From Gammaproteobacteria bacterium (GTDB taxonomy: Bacteria > Pseudomonadota > Gammaproteobacteria > Steroidobacterales > Steroidobacteraceae), in assembly GCA_028870705.1 (NCBI GenBank), contig JAGWPD010000190.1, forward strand, positions 1 through 43,719: 43,719 nt of DNA, in the 5' to 3' direction. Of the stretch, positions 23,618 through 33,009 are shown piece after piece. The translations under genes and the position numbers were made by a program. Position 1 is the first letter of the stretch. Each line of letters starts with the position of its first letter. The notes under the pieces were generated by a model, which saw nothing but the letters and a program-made list of their open reading frames with translations, searched no databases and was not told where the DNA came from.

Positions 23618-25321
23618 TTGTCCGGAACACTGATCCTCGTCAACCTGTCCGGATACGTGGGCCTGCTGCTGTGGGGCACGCACATGGTCAGCACCGGCGT
23701 GCAGCGCGGCTTCGGCACGAGCCTGCGCCGCGCCCTGGAACGCAACCTGGGCGATCGCTGGCGCGCCTTCTTCACGGGCGTCGGCATCACCGCGCTGCTG
23801 CAGAGCAGTACCGCCGTCGGCTTGATGGCGACTTCGTTCACGGCCGCTGGCGTGCTGGCGCTCGCACCCGCGCTGGCGGTAATGCTCGGGGCGAATGTCG
23901 GTACGGCGCTGGTGGCCCAGATCCTGTCATTCAACGTCGCCGCCGTGGCGCCGCTCCTGGTGCTGTGTGGCGTGCTCACCTTCCGCTGGTCACGCGGCAG
24001 CCGGGTGCGAAATGTCGGGCGTGCGGTGATCGGCCTCGGCCTGATGCTGATGGCGCTCGCGCTGCTGCAGCGTACGCTCGCGCCGGTCGAGAATACGCCG
24101 ATGCTGCGCTCGTTCGTGCAGGCGCTGGCGACCGATCCACTGCTGGCCGTGGCGCTGGCCGCGCTCCTGACCTGGGGTTGCCATTCCAGCGTGGTCATCG
24201 TGCTGGTGGTTGCTTCGCTCGCCGCCAACCACGTCACCGGTCCGACCGAAACCATGGCGTTGGTGCTGGGCGCGAACCTGGGCGGCGCCATGCCGGCGCT
24301 GATCCATGCATCGACGCCGGAGGCCCGCCGGCTACCGCTGGGGAATCTGCTGGTGCGCCTGGTCGGCGTGCTGCTGGTGCTGCCATGGCTGACGCCGATC
24401 ACGCGCCTGCTGGCGCGTTTCGTGCCGGGCGATGCGCGGCTGGCGGTCGACTTCCACCTGCTGTTCAACCTGGCGCTCGCCGCGACCTTCCTGTTCGCGG
24501 TCAAGCGCAGTGCACGACTGTTGCTCTACTGGTTGCCGGATCCCCCGCGCCCGGCCGATCCCGGCCGGCCACTGTATCTCGAGCGGGCCGCCATCGACGC
24601 GGCCAGCGTCGCGCTGTCGAATGCCTCGCGCGAGACGCTGCGCATGTCCGACCTGACCGCCGCGATGCTGGATGGCACGCTGGCCCTGCTGCGTTCCGGG
24701 GACACCGCGCACGCCGCGGGCATCTCGGCGAATGACCGGGCGACGCGCCAGCTTGGCGGCGCCATCCGCAGCTACCTGGTTGCGATCGGCGGCGAGCAGA
24801 CGCTCGATGACCGGCGCGAGGGCGACCAGGGCCAGGAGATCCTGGCCGCGGTCATAAACTTCGAGCACATCGCCGACATCGTCGCCAACAGCCTGGCCGA
24901 TTTCGCCGTCAAGGGACTGAAGCGCGGGCAGGTGCTGACCGCCGAGGAGATTGCCGTCGTCACGCGCATGCACGGCGAGCTGATTGAAAGCCACAGGCTG
25001 GCGCTGGCGGTGTTCCTGCGCGGCGACCTGGCGGCCTCGCAACAACTGGTGAGCCGTAAGCGCCAGTTCCTGCAGATGGAGGCTGAAGCCACCGCGCTCA
25101 GCGTACGCCTGCTGCGCGAGGCTGCCCTCCCCGGGCAGGGGGCCGGCGTCGAATCGGTCGAGCTGGCGGCCGAAGAGAGCGGCCTGCTGCTGCGGATCGT
25201 ACGCGACCTGCGGCGCGTCCACTCGCACCTGGCGAGCTTTGCCTATCCGGTCCTGCAGCGCGCGCAACCCCGATCGCGCAGGCGCGCAGGCGCGGAGCCG
25301 GACGTCCAGGACCCGGCCTGA
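23618..25321 (+). CDS. Na/Pi-cotransporter family protein with PhoU-like C-terminus
   Basis: The 567-residue protein has an N-terminal membrane domain with the two inverted QSS-type repeats of the NptA/SLC34 family (LLQSSTAVGLMATSF and the degenerate CHSSVVIVLVV). From about residue 330 it has a soluble helical region like PhoU. Homologues move phosphate with sodium, in or out. The start is TTG 23618 with AAGGA upstream. The first residues SGTLILVNLSGYVGLLLWGTHMV fit the family. It is the last gene of the ABC-importer unit. A link to the phosphoesterase and GDPD genes (handling of released phosphate) is plausible but inferred. Confidence 0.85.
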   Translation: MSGTLILVNLSGYVGLLLWGTHMVSTGVQRGFGTSLRRALERNLGDRWRAFFTGVGITALLQSSTAVGLMATSFTAAGVLALAPALAVMLGANVGTALVAQILSFNVAAVAPLLVLCGVLTFRWSRGSRVRNVGRAVIGLGLMLMALALLQRTLAPVENTPMLRSFVQALATDPLLAVALAALLTWGCHSSVVIVLVVASLAANHVTGPTETMALVLGANLGGAMPALIHASTPEARRLPLGNLLVRLVGVLLVLPWLTPITRLLARFVPGDARLAVDFHLLFNLALAATFLFAVKRSARLLLYWLPDPPRPADPGRPLYLERAAIDAASVALSNASRETLRMSDLTAAMLDGTLALLRSGDTAHAAGISANDRATRQLGGAIRSYLVAIGGEQTLDDRREGDQGQEILAAVINFEHIADIVANSLADFAVKGLKRGQVLTAEEIAVVTRMHGELIESHRLALAVFLRGDLAASQQLVSRKRQFLQMEAEATALSVRLLREAALPGQGAGVESVELAAEESGLLLRIVRDLRRVHSHLASFAYPVLQRAQPRSRRRAGAEPDVQDPA

Positions 25322-25332
25322 GCCAAGCGCGC

Positions 25333-25345
25333 GTGCCCCGGGCAC
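25333..25345. terminator. Short GC palindrome followed by T-run, weak terminator candidate
   Basis: GTGCCC-C-GGGCAC forms a perfect 6-bp inverted repeat with almost no loop, followed seven bases later by CTTTT. It lies in the 109-bp gap between the Na/Pi-cotransporter homologue and the third dimethylglycine dehydrogenase-type gene. It might separate the transporter operon from the sox operon, but the tiny loop and short T-run make it weak. No convincing promoter boxes were seen in the rest of the gap. Confidence 0.25.
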
Positions 25346-25430
25346 TGACGCTTTTGCACACGGAATTGTCGCTATTGGAGCGCTTCAGGGCCTGCCAGTG
25401 GCTAGACTTAGCCTCGAGAGGTCCCCAATC

Positions 25431-27890
25431 ATGAAATCCCATGCTCGAGTCGCGGTCATCGGCGGCGGCGTCGTCGGCGTCAGCACGCTCTATCACCTGG
25501 TCAAGAAAGGCTGGTCGGACGTGGTGCTGCTGGAGCGATCGGAGCTGACGGCGGGCTCTACCTGGCATGCCGCGGGGCTCCTGCCTCTCTTCAATATGAG
25601 CTACACCGTCGGCCAGCTGCACAAGTACTCGGTCGATCTGTACAAGCGGCTGCAGGCGGAGACCGGCCAGGATGTCAGCTTTCACGTGACCGGGAACCTG
25701 CGCCTCGCGACGAACATGCAGCGCATGGACGAGTACTACAAGTACTGCGGCACCGCGAACACGATAGGCGTGCCGTTCGAAGTGATCACACCCGGACAGG
25801 TCGCCGAACTCTGGCCGCTGGTGAACCTCGGCGATGGCAAGGAGACCGCGAAGATCGTCGGGGCGCTCTATCATCCCGATGACGGCCACATCGCCCCCGC
25901 CGACCTGACGATGGCGTTGCGCAAGGGCGCCCGCGCCGGCGGCGCGGAGATCAACGAACGCACCGAGGTCACCGGAGTGGCGCGCACGCCGGGCGGCGAG
26001 TGGCGGGTCACGACGAACCAGGGCGACATCATTGCCGAACACGTCGTGTGCGCGACCGGCAACTACGCACGACAGACCGGCCGCCTGTTCGGCCTCAACG
26101 TACCGGCAATTCCGGTCGAGCACCAGTACATCATCTTCGAGGAATCGCCGAAGCTGAAGGCCTACCGCGCCGGCGGTGGGCGCGAACTGGCGGTGCTGCG
26201 CGAATCCGACCAGTCCTACTACCTGCGCGAGGAGCGCATGGGCTGGATCCTCGGTCCCTACGAGCATGGCGCGCCGGCCCGCTTCGCGGATGGCGTCCCC
26301 GACTGGTTCGGGAAGAGCCTGTTCGAAGGCGACATCGAGCGCCTCGCGCCGCACGTCGAGGCCGCCGTGCGCCGCGTGCCCGCGCTCGCCGACCTCGGCA
26401 TCAAGGACATCATCAACGGGCCGATCTCGTACACGCCCGATGGCAGTCCGTTGGTCGGTCCGGCCTGGAACCACCGCAATCTGTGGCTCAATGAAGGCCA
26501 CAGCTTCGGGGTCACCGCGGCCGGTGGTTCCGGCTGGCAGCTGGCCGAATGGATCGTGGCGGGCGAACCCGGCATCGACATGCTGGCGGTGGATCCGCGC
26601 CGCTTTGGTCCCTACACTTCCAAGCGTTATGTGGTGAAGAAGAACGAGGAGACCTATCAGGAGGTCTTCACGATCCACTTCCCCGACGAGGAGCGGCCGG
26701 CCGCGCGGCCCGCAAAGACGAGTCCAGTGTACGGCAAGCTGGACCAGCTCGGCGCCGTCTGGGGTCAGCGCTACGGCTGGGAGCGCGCCAACTGGTTCGC
26801 CCCGCCCGGCGTCGAGCGCAAAGACAAGTGGAGCTTCCGGCGCAGTAATTATTTCGAGCACGTGGGCAACGAGTGCCTGCGGATGCGTAACCAGGTCGGC
26901 ATCATCGACCTTAGCCCGTTCACGAAGCACATCGTCAGCGGCCCGGGGGCGGAGGCCTGGCTCGACTCACTGGTGGCGAACAAGGTGCCGGTGAAGAGCG
27001 GCCGCATCGCGCTCTGCCATGCACTGACGCCGCGCGGCGGCATCCGCTCGGAGTTCACGATCACCAGGCTTCCGGACGGCACCTTCTACGTGGTCAGCGC
27101 CGGCGCCGCCGAGCGTTACGACGCCGACTATCTGCAAAAGCACCTGCCCGCCGACGGTTCCGTCACGCTGCAGAACATCACGACGGCGCGCGGCTGCTTC
27201 GTGGTGGCGGGCCCGCGCTCGCGCGAGGTGCTGGCCAGGCTCATCGACGCGCCGCTCGACAACGCGGCCTTCCCGTGGCTGTCGAGCCAGGTGCTCGAAG
27301 TGGGCCTCGCTGCCGATGTCTATGTGCTGCGCGTCAATTTCGTCGGCTCGCTCGGCTGGGAACTGCACTTTCCGATCGAGTACGCGCATCATCTCTTCGA
27401 TGCGTTGTTCGTCGCCGGCGCGGAATACGGCATCGGCATGGCCGGCATGCGCGCCATGGAATCCATGCGGCTGGAGAAGTCCTATCGCATGTGGGGCAGC
27501 GACATGACGCGCGACTACACGCCCTTGGAGACCGGGCTCGAGCGCTTCGTGCGCCTGAACAAAGGCGAGTTCATCGGCCGCGCCGCATTGCTGCAGCAGC
27601 AGGCCGCGGGCGTGGCCAATCACTTCGTCACGCTGGTGGTCAAGGACGTGACCGACGCGGACCCGCTCGGCAACGAGCCGCTGTTCGACCGGGGCGGCAG
27701 CATGATCGGTCGCGCGACCGCCGGTGGCTACGGGCACGCCATCAGGCAGAGCCTCGCGATCGGCTACGTGCGCCCGGCGCACTCGGCCGTGGGCACGGAG
27801 CTGCAGATCGAGATCCTCGGCAAGCGCCATGCGGCCACGGTCGTGCGCGAATCGCCCTACGATCCCGACAACGCGCAGCTGCGGGCCTGA
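25431..27890 (+). CDS. FAD oxidoreductase-GcvT fusion, dimethylglycine dehydrogenase type (copy 3)
   Basis: The 819-residue protein has an FAD Rossmann motif GGGVVGV (about 11-17), STWHAAGL with candidate covalent-FAD His46, and a GcvT-like folate-binding domain from about residue 430. The latter includes GGIRSEFTITRL and MESMRLEKSYRMWGSDMTRDYTP. It is the copy placed directly before soxBDAG, 30 bp upstream of soxB. That makes it the best candidate in the window for true dimethylglycine dehydrogenase, feeding sarcosine to sarcosine oxidase. The ATG has GAGAGG nine bases upstream. It shares its MKSHA start with copy 1. The product would be cytoplasmic and deliver carbon to tetrahydrofolate and electrons to an ETF-type acceptor, as known for the family. 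Confidence 0.88.
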   Translation: MKSHARVAVIGGGVVGVSTLYHLVKKGWSDVVLLERSELTAGSTWHAAGLLPLFNMSYTVGQLHKYSVDLYKRLQAETGQDVSFHVTGNLRLATNMQRMDEYYKYCGTANTIGVPFEVITPGQVAELWPLVNLGDGKETAKIVGALYHPDDGHIAPADLTMALRKGARAGGAEINERTEVTGVARTPGGEWRVTTNQGDIIAEHVVCATGNYARQTGRLFGLNVPAIPVEHQYIIFEESPKLKAYRAGGGRELAVLRESDQSYYLREERMGWILGPYEHGAPARFADGVPDWFGKSLFEGDIERLAPHVEAAVRRVPALADLGIKDIINGPISYTPDGSPLVGPAWNHRNLWLNEGHSFGVTAAGGSGWQLAEWIVAGEPGIDMLAVDPRRFGPYTSKRYVVKKNEETYQEVFTIHFPDEERPAARPAKTSPVYGKLDQLGAVWGQRYGWERANWFAPPGVERKDKWSFRRSNYFEHVGNECLRMRNQVGIIDLSPFTKHIVSGPGAEAWLDSLVANKVPVKSGRIALCHALTPRGGIRSEFTITRLPDGTFYVVSAGAAERYDADYLQKHLPADGSVTLQNITTARGCFVVAGPRSREVLARLIDAPLDNAAFPWLSSQVLEVGLAADVYVLRVNFVGSLGWELHFPIEYAHHLFDALFVAGAEYGIGMAGMRAMESMRLEKSYRMWGSDMTRDYTPLETGLERFVRLNKGEFIGRAALLQQQAAGVANHFVTLVVKDVTDADPLGNEPLFDRGGSMIGRATAGGYGHAIRQSLAIGYVRPAHSAVGTELQIEILGKRHAATVVRESPYDPDNAQLRA

Positions 27891-27920
27891 GCGCGCGGTC
27901 CGCGGGCGCAGCCAAGATCG

Positions 27921-29177
27921 ATGACGAGCAGATTCTCGGGCTGGTCGCTGCTGCTGGGCGGATTGTCGGGCCAGCGGCGCTGGCGCGAACAGTGGCGCGC
28001 CGCGGCCCCGAAGCGCGGCTATGACGCGATCATCGTCGGCGGCGGCGGGCATGGCCTGGGCGCCGCGTACTACCTGGCCAAGCAGCACGGCATCCGCGAC
28101 GTGGCCGTGCTCGAGAAGGGCTGGATCGGTGGCGGCAACACCGGCCGCAACACCACCATCATCCGCTCGAACTACCTGTTCGCCGAGAGCTCGGCGCTCT
28201 ACGACCATGCGATCAGGCTCTGGGAGACACTGTCCCAGGAGCTGAACTACAACGTGATGTATTCGCCGCGCGGCGTGCTGATGCTCGCGCACAATGTCCA
28301 TGACGTGCAGGTCGCACAGCGCCACATCCATGCCAACCACGCCAATGGCGTCGACAACGAATGGTTGTCGCCCCGGCAGGCGCAGGAATTCTGCCCGCCG
28401 CTCAATATCAGCGGATCGCTCCGCTACCCGGTGCTGGGCGGGGCGCTGCAGCGGCGCGGCGGCACGGCTCGCCACGACGCGGTCGCCTGGGGCTATGCCC
28501 GTGCCGCCAGCGCGCTCGGCGTCGACATCATCGAGAATTGCGAGGTCACCGGCCTGCAGCGCGACGCCAATGGCGCGATCTGCGGCGTGGCGACCACGCG
28601 CGGCACGATCGAGTGCGGTCGCGTCGGCGTATCGGCGGCCGGCCACAGCTCGGTGGTGCTGCAGATGGCGGACGTGCGCCTGCCGCTCGAGAGCTTCCCG
28701 CTGCAGGCACTGGTATCCGAGCCGGTCAAGCCGATCATGCCCTGCGTGGTCATGTCGAACACCATCCACGCCTACGTCAGCCAGTCGGACAAGGGCGAGC
28801 TGGTGATCGGCGCCAGCACCGATGCCTATACGTCGTATACGCAGCGCGGCGCGCTGCATGTCAACCTGCACACGCTCGAGGCGATCTGCGAACTGTTTCC
28901 CGCCTTCCGCAGATTGCGGATGCTGCGCAACTGGGGCGGCATCGTCGATGTCACGCCCGACCGTTCGCCGATCATCGCGAAGACCCCGGTTCCGGGGCTG
29001 TACGTCAACTGCGGCTGGGGCACCGGCGGCTTCAAGGCGACTCCGGGGGCCGGCCACCTGCTCGCCTGGACGATGGCGCACGACGCGCCGCACACGCTCA
29101 ATGCCGCCTTCACGATCGAACGCTTCCGCGATGGTACGCTGATCGATGAGGCCGCCGCCGCCGCGGTCAACCACTGA
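27921..29177 (+). CDS. soxB: Sarcosine oxidase subunit beta
   Basis: The 418-residue flavoprotein carries the sarcosine oxidation site. It has the FAD motif DAIIVGGGGHGLGAAYYL (about 35-52), the loop EKGWIGGGNTGRNTTIIRSNY, and His185 in ARHDAVAWGYAR. That His is the one that covalently binds FMN in heterotetrameric sarcosine oxidases. With SoxA, SoxD and SoxG it oxidises sarcosine to glycine, transferring the methyl carbon to tetrahydrofolate and making H2O2. The order B-D-A-G is the standard one. The N-terminal Trp- and Gly-rich stretch is usual for the subunit. The gene ends one base before soxD. Confidence 0.95.
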   Translation: MTSRFSGWSLLLGGLSGQRRWREQWRAAAPKRGYDAIIVGGGGHGLGAAYYLAKQHGIRDVAVLEKGWIGGGNTGRNTTIIRSNYLFAESSALYDHAIRLWETLSQELNYNVMYSPRGVLMLAHNVHDVQVAQRHIHANHANGVDNEWLSPRQAQEFCPPLNISGSLRYPVLGGALQRRGGTARHDAVAWGYARAASALGVDIIENCEVTGLQRDANGAICGVATTRGTIECGRVGVSAAGHSSVVLQMADVRLPLESFPLQALVSEPVKPIMPCVVMSNTIHAYVSQSDKGELVIGASTDAYTSYTQRGALHVNLHTLEAICELFPAFRRLRMLRNWGGIVDVTPDRSPIIAKTPVPGLYVNCGWGTGGFKATPGAGHLLAWTMAHDAPHTLNAAFTIERFRDGTLIDEAAAAAVNH

Positions 29178-29178
29178 C

Positions 29179-29442
29179 ATGCTGGTCATCCCCTGCCCGT
29201 ACTGCGGTCCACGGCCCGAGCTGGAGTTCAGCTACGGCGGCCAGGCGCACGTGCTGCGCCCCGCCGCCGCCACCAACCCCGATCCCGCCGGATGGAATGC
29301 GTTCCAGTACGAGCGCGCCAATACCAGGGGACTGCATGCCGAACGCTGGCGGCACGTGCACGGCTGCGCACGATTCTTCAATGTCATCCGCGACACGACC
29401 ACCGATGAAGTCCTGCGCAGCTACCGGAGCGGAGAAAAATGA
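29179..29442 (+). CDS. soxD: Sarcosine oxidase subunit delta
   Basis: This 87-residue zinc protein has CPYC (Cys6, Cys9) and HVHGC (His59, Cys63), the four ligands that hold zinc in the family. The conserved FQYERANTRG and ERWRHVHGCARFFN segments are present. It is a structural subunit of the heterotetramer. ATG 29179 follows the soxB stop by one base and its own stop overlaps the soxA start (ATGA), so translation is coupled throughout. Confidence 0.95.
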   Translation: MLVIPCPYCGPRPELEFSYGGQAHVLRPAAATNPDPAGWNAFQYERANTRGLHAERWRHVHGCARFFNVIRDTTTDEVLRSYRSGEK

Positions 29443-32400
29443 GCGGCCGGTGGCGACTCGCCGCTGGCGGCAACGACCTCGACCGCTCACGGCCGATCCG
29501 GTTCGAATTCGACGGCCGCGCCTACCAGGGACTGCAGGGCGATACGCTCGCCGCAGCGCTGCTCGCCAATGGCGTGCACCTGGTCGGTCGCTCGTTCAAA
29601 TACCATCGTCCGCGCGGCATCGTCGCGGCCGGCCCCGAGGATCCGAACGCGCTCGTGACCGTGCGGCGCGACGCGGCGCGCACGACGCCCAATCTCAACG
29701 CCGGGCAGGTCGAACTCTACGAAGGCCTGGTCGCCAGCAGCCAGAATCGCTGGCCTTCACTGCGATTCGATGTCGGCCGCGTCAACGACCTGCTGTCGCG
29801 CTTCATTCCCTCGGGTTTCTACTACAAGACCTTCATGTGGCCGCGCACGGCCTGGCATCGCCTTTACGAACCCAGGATCCGCGCGGCCGCCGGGCTGGGC
29901 ATGGCGCCTGCAGAGGCGGATCCGGACTGCTACGCCCAACGTTACGGTCACTGCGATGTACTGATAGTAGGCGCCGGCCCCGCGGGCATCGCCGCGGCGC
30001 TGACCGCGGCGCGGAGCGGCGCCCGCGTCCTGCTGTGCGACGAACAGCCGCAGTGCGGTGGATCTGTGCGGGCGGAGCGTGCGGCGCGGATCGAGGGCAA
30101 GCCGGCGGCCGAATGGTTGCGCGACGCGATGCAGGAGCTGGCGCAGGCGCGCGAGGTCACGGTGCTCAGTCGCACCACGGCCTTCGCGTACCTGCCGCAC
30201 AACATGGTCGCGTTGAGCGAGCGGCTGACCGATCACCTCGCGGCCCCACCGCCGGGCAAGCCGCGCGAGCGCCTGTGGCAGGTGCGCGCGCGCCAGGTGA
30301 TCCTGGCCACGGGCGCGATCGAACGCCCGCTGGTCTTTCCAGGCAACGACCTGCCGGGCGTGATGCTGGCCGGCGCTGCACGCAGCTTCCTCCATCGCCA
30401 TGGCGTCCTGCCCGGCAACCGGGTCGCGCTGCTCACCGCACACGACGAATCCTACGGTACCGCGCTCGACCTGAAGAATGCGGGCGTTGACATCGTCGGG
30501 CTGGCCGATTTGCGCCCGCGCGCGAGCGGGGCGCTGGTCGAGGCCGCACGCCGCGCCGGGGTGCCGATCCGCGCGGCGACGACGGCGATCGGTACGCGCG
30601 GGAACCTGCGCATCAGTGCGGTGGGCCTGTCCGCTCTGGATGCGGACGGATCCGTGAGCGGTGCGCCCGAATGGGTCGACTGTGATGCATTGCTGGTCTC
30701 GGGAGGATATACACCGAGCGTGCACCTGCATTCGCAGGCGCGTGGCAAGTTGCGCTGGGATGGTGCCGCGCAGAGCTTCGTGCCGGCGGCGGCGGGCCAG
30801 CCCTGCCGCTCCATCGGCGCCTGCAGTGGCCTGACGGGCGCCGCACTGGCTGAGGTCTTCAGCCAGGCGGCTGCGGCGGCTTGCGCTGCACTCGAGGCAT
30901 GCGGGATCGCAGCGCGCCCGGCAAGCTTCACCACCAGCGATGACATGACCAGCGGCGGGAGCTGGCTTGGCGCCCTGCCCCTGCCCGGCGCGATGCGCGG
31001 CGGCAAGGCCTTCGTGGACTGGCAGAACGACGTGACCGCGGCGGACCTCGCGCTCGCGGTGCGCGAGGGTTTCCGCTCGATCGAACACATCAAGCGCTAT
31101 ACGACCACCGGCATGGCGACCGACCAGGGCAAGACCTCGAACCTGAATGCGCTGGCAATCGCCGCGCAGCAGCTCGGCCGCCCGATTCCCGAGGTGGGGC
31201 TGACGACTTTCCGCATGCCCTATCTGCCGGTCGGCTTTGGCGGCCTGGCCGGCTACGCCCGCGGCGAACTGTTCGCACCGCTGCGCAAGACGCCGATGTA
31301 CGACTGGGCCGCGGCGCGCGGCGCGGTATTCGAGCCGGTGGCGATGTGGCAGAGGGCCCGGTATTTTCCGCAGTCCGGCGAAGACATGCACCAGGCCGTG
31401 GCGCGCGAGTGTCAATGCGTACGGCGCACTTGCGGTCTTTTTGACGCCTCTACACTTGGCAAGATCGAGGTTGCGGGACCCGATGCGGTCGAGTTCATGA
31501 ACCGCATGTACGTCAACAGCTGGAATTCGCTGCAGGTCGGCCGCTGCCGGTACGGCATCCTGCTGCGCGACGACGGCTTCGTCTACGACGATGGCGTGGT
31601 CGCGCGCATCGCCGCGGACCGCCTGCACGTCACGACCACGACCGGCGGCGCGCCGCGCGTGCTCGGCATGATGGAGGACTACCTGCAGACCGAGTGGCCA
31701 GACCTGAAGGTGTGGCTCACCTCGACCACCGAGCAATGGGCGGTGATCGCCGTCCAGGGCCCGCAGGCCCGCGCGGTGCTCGAGGACCTGGTCGGGCAGG
31801 CTGACATCTCGGCCGCCGCACTGCCGCACATGGCGATGACACGCGGGCTGGTATGCGGCGTGCCAGCGATGATCTTCCGCGTGAGCTTCACCGGCGAGCT
31901 CGGCTACGAGATCAATGTGCCGGCCGACTACGGCGCTGAAGTCTGGAACGCCGTGTGGCAGGCGGGCCAGGCGCACGGCATGTGCGCCTACGGCACCGAG
32001 ACCATGCACGTGCTGCGGGCTGAAAAAGGCTACATCATCGTCGGCCAGGACACCGACGGCACGATGACACCCGATGACGCGGGCCTCGGGTGGGCGGTCG
32101 GCAAGAGCAAGAGCGAATTTATCGGCATGGTCTCGCTGCGCAAGCCCGCGCTCCGGGATCCGGACCGCAAGCAACTGGTCGGTCTGCTGACGGCTGATCC
32201 CCGGCACGTGCTGGAGGAAGGCAGCCAGATCGCCGCGACGCCAGGGCAGCGCCCGCCGATGCGCCTGGTGGGACACGTGACCTCGTCGTACTACAGCCCG
32301 GTGCTCGGACGCTCGATCGCACTGGCGGTGGTGAGCGGCGGGCGGGCGCGGCACGGCCAGACGCTGTATGTGCCCACGCCGCGTGGCGAAACCGCGGTTA

Positions 32401-32453
32401 CCGTGACCCAGCCGGTGTTCTATGACCCGAAGGGAGAGCGCCTGAATGCCTGA
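29439..32453 (+). CDS. soxA: Sarcosine oxidase subunit alpha
   Basis: The 1004-residue subunit has three parts. The first is an N-terminal ferredoxin-like fold (about 15-100, FEFDGRAYQGLQGDTLAAALLANG) without cluster cysteines, as is normal for SoxA. The second is a pyridine-nucleotide Rossmann domain (VLIVGAGPAGIAAALTAARSG, about 173-193, plus ILATGAIERPLVFPGNDLPGV). The third is a C-terminal GcvT-like folate domain from about residue 600 (YGILLRDDGFVYDDGVVAR, HVLRAEKGYIIVGQDTDGT). It binds NAD and tetrahydrofolate and receives the methylene group made at SoxB. The start has GGAG at ideal spacing. It overlaps soxG by 8 bp. Confidence 0.95.
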   Translation: MSGRWRLAAGGNDLDRSRPIRFEFDGRAYQGLQGDTLAAALLANGVHLVGRSFKYHRPRGIVAAGPEDPNALVTVRRDAARTTPNLNAGQVELYEGLVASSQNRWPSLRFDVGRVNDLLSRFIPSGFYYKTFMWPRTAWHRLYEPRIRAAAGLGMAPAEADPDCYAQRYGHCDVLIVGAGPAGIAAALTAARSGARVLLCDEQPQCGGSVRAERAARIEGKPAAEWLRDAMQELAQAREVTVLSRTTAFAYLPHNMVALSERLTDHLAAPPPGKPRERLWQVRARQVILATGAIERPLVFPGNDLPGVMLAGAARSFLHRHGVLPGNRVALLTAHDESYGTALDLKNAGVDIVGLADLRPRASGALVEAARRAGVPIRAATTAIGTRGNLRISAVGLSALDADGSVSGAPEWVDCDALLVSGGYTPSVHLHSQARGKLRWDGAAQSFVPAAAGQPCRSIGACSGLTGAALAEVFSQAAAAACAALEACGIAARPASFTTSDDMTSGGSWLGALPLPGAMRGGKAFVDWQNDVTAADLALAVREGFRSIEHIKRYTTTGMATDQGKTSNLNALAIAAQQLGRPIPEVGLTTFRMPYLPVGFGGLAGYARGELFAPLRKTPMYDWAAARGAVFEPVAMWQRARYFPQSGEDMHQAVARECQCVRRTCGLFDASTLGKIEVAGPDAVEFMNRMYVNSWNSLQVGRCRYGILLRDDGFVYDDGVVARIAADRLHVTTTTGGAPRVLGMMEDYLQTEWPDLKVWLTSTTEQWAVIAVQGPQARAVLEDLVGQADISAAALPHMAMTRGLVCGVPAMIFRVSFTGELGYEINVPADYGAEVWNAVWQAGQAHGMCAYGTETMHVLRAEKGYIIVGQDTDGTMTPDDAGLGWAVGKSKSEFIGMVSLRKPALRDPDRKQLVGLLTADPRHVLEEGSQIAATPGQRPPMRLVGHVTSSYYSPVLGRSIALAVVSGGRARHGQTLYVPTPRGETAVTVTQPVFYDPKGERLNA

Positions 32454-33000
32454 GGCGATCGCCACGCGGATCCCGCCGCCGCGCGCGAGCGGCCTGGGCT
32501 GGCGCACGCTCGACCCACAGTCGTGCTGGTCGCTGCGCGTCGAGCTCGCGGCAGCCGCCGGCCCGATGGCAACTGCCGGTCTCCCGCTCGCGCTCGCGGC
32601 CTGCCGTGCGGCGACGCGGGGCGAGTGGGCTGCGCTCTGGCTGGGCCCCGACGAGCAGTTGCTCGTGGGGATGAATTCATCGCACGCGCAATTCGAACCG
32701 CGCCTCGCGGGCGCGCTCGCGGGCATTGCCCATGCGCTCGTCGACGTGAGCCACCGGCAGGCTGCGATCGAGATCGCCGGGCCCGACGCCACGCGCCTGC
32801 TCGCCCTGGGTTGCCCGCTCGACCTGCACCTGTCGCAGGCACCGGTCGGCTTATGCACGCGCACGGTGTTCGCGAAGGCTGAAGTCGTGCTATGGCGCCA
32901 GGAAGCGGACCGCTTCCAGCTGCAGGCCTGGCGCTCGTTCCTGCCCTACGTCACCGGGCTGCTCGCGCTCGGCTCGCAGGAACTCGCCCCGCAGGCCTGA
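32446..33000 (+). CDS. soxG: Sarcosine oxidase subunit gamma
   Basis: The 184-residue protein has the SoxG/GcvT-N-like fold, with LWLGPDEQLLVG, ALVDVSHRQAAIEIAGPDATRLLALGCPLDL, and CTRTVFAKAEVVLWRQEADRFQLQAWRSFLPYV. It is the fourth sarcosine oxidase subunit and helps form the folate channel. AGGGAG precedes the ATG. The gene ends 9 bp from the convergent end of the TonB receptor gene. No glyA, purU or folD follows, unlike in many sox operons, so carbon-one processing must be encoded elsewhere. Confidence 0.93.
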   Translation: MPEAIATRIPPPRASGLGWRTLDPQSCWSLRVELAAAAGPMATAGLPLALAACRAATRGEWAALWLGPDEQLLVGMNSSHAQFEPRLAGALAGIAHALVDVSHRQAAIEIAGPDATRLLALGCPLDLHLSQAPVGLCTRTVFAKAEVVLWRQEADRFQLQAWRSFLPYVTGLLALGSQELAPQA

Positions 33001-33009
33001 GGGACGCGC

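Noticed and set aside
29757-32864. 1035-codon minus-strand open frame opposite soxA
   Set aside because: The plus-strand soxA and soxG are unambiguous. The antisense product is His/Arg/Ala-rich with no recognisable domain, a usual effect of high GC at third positions.
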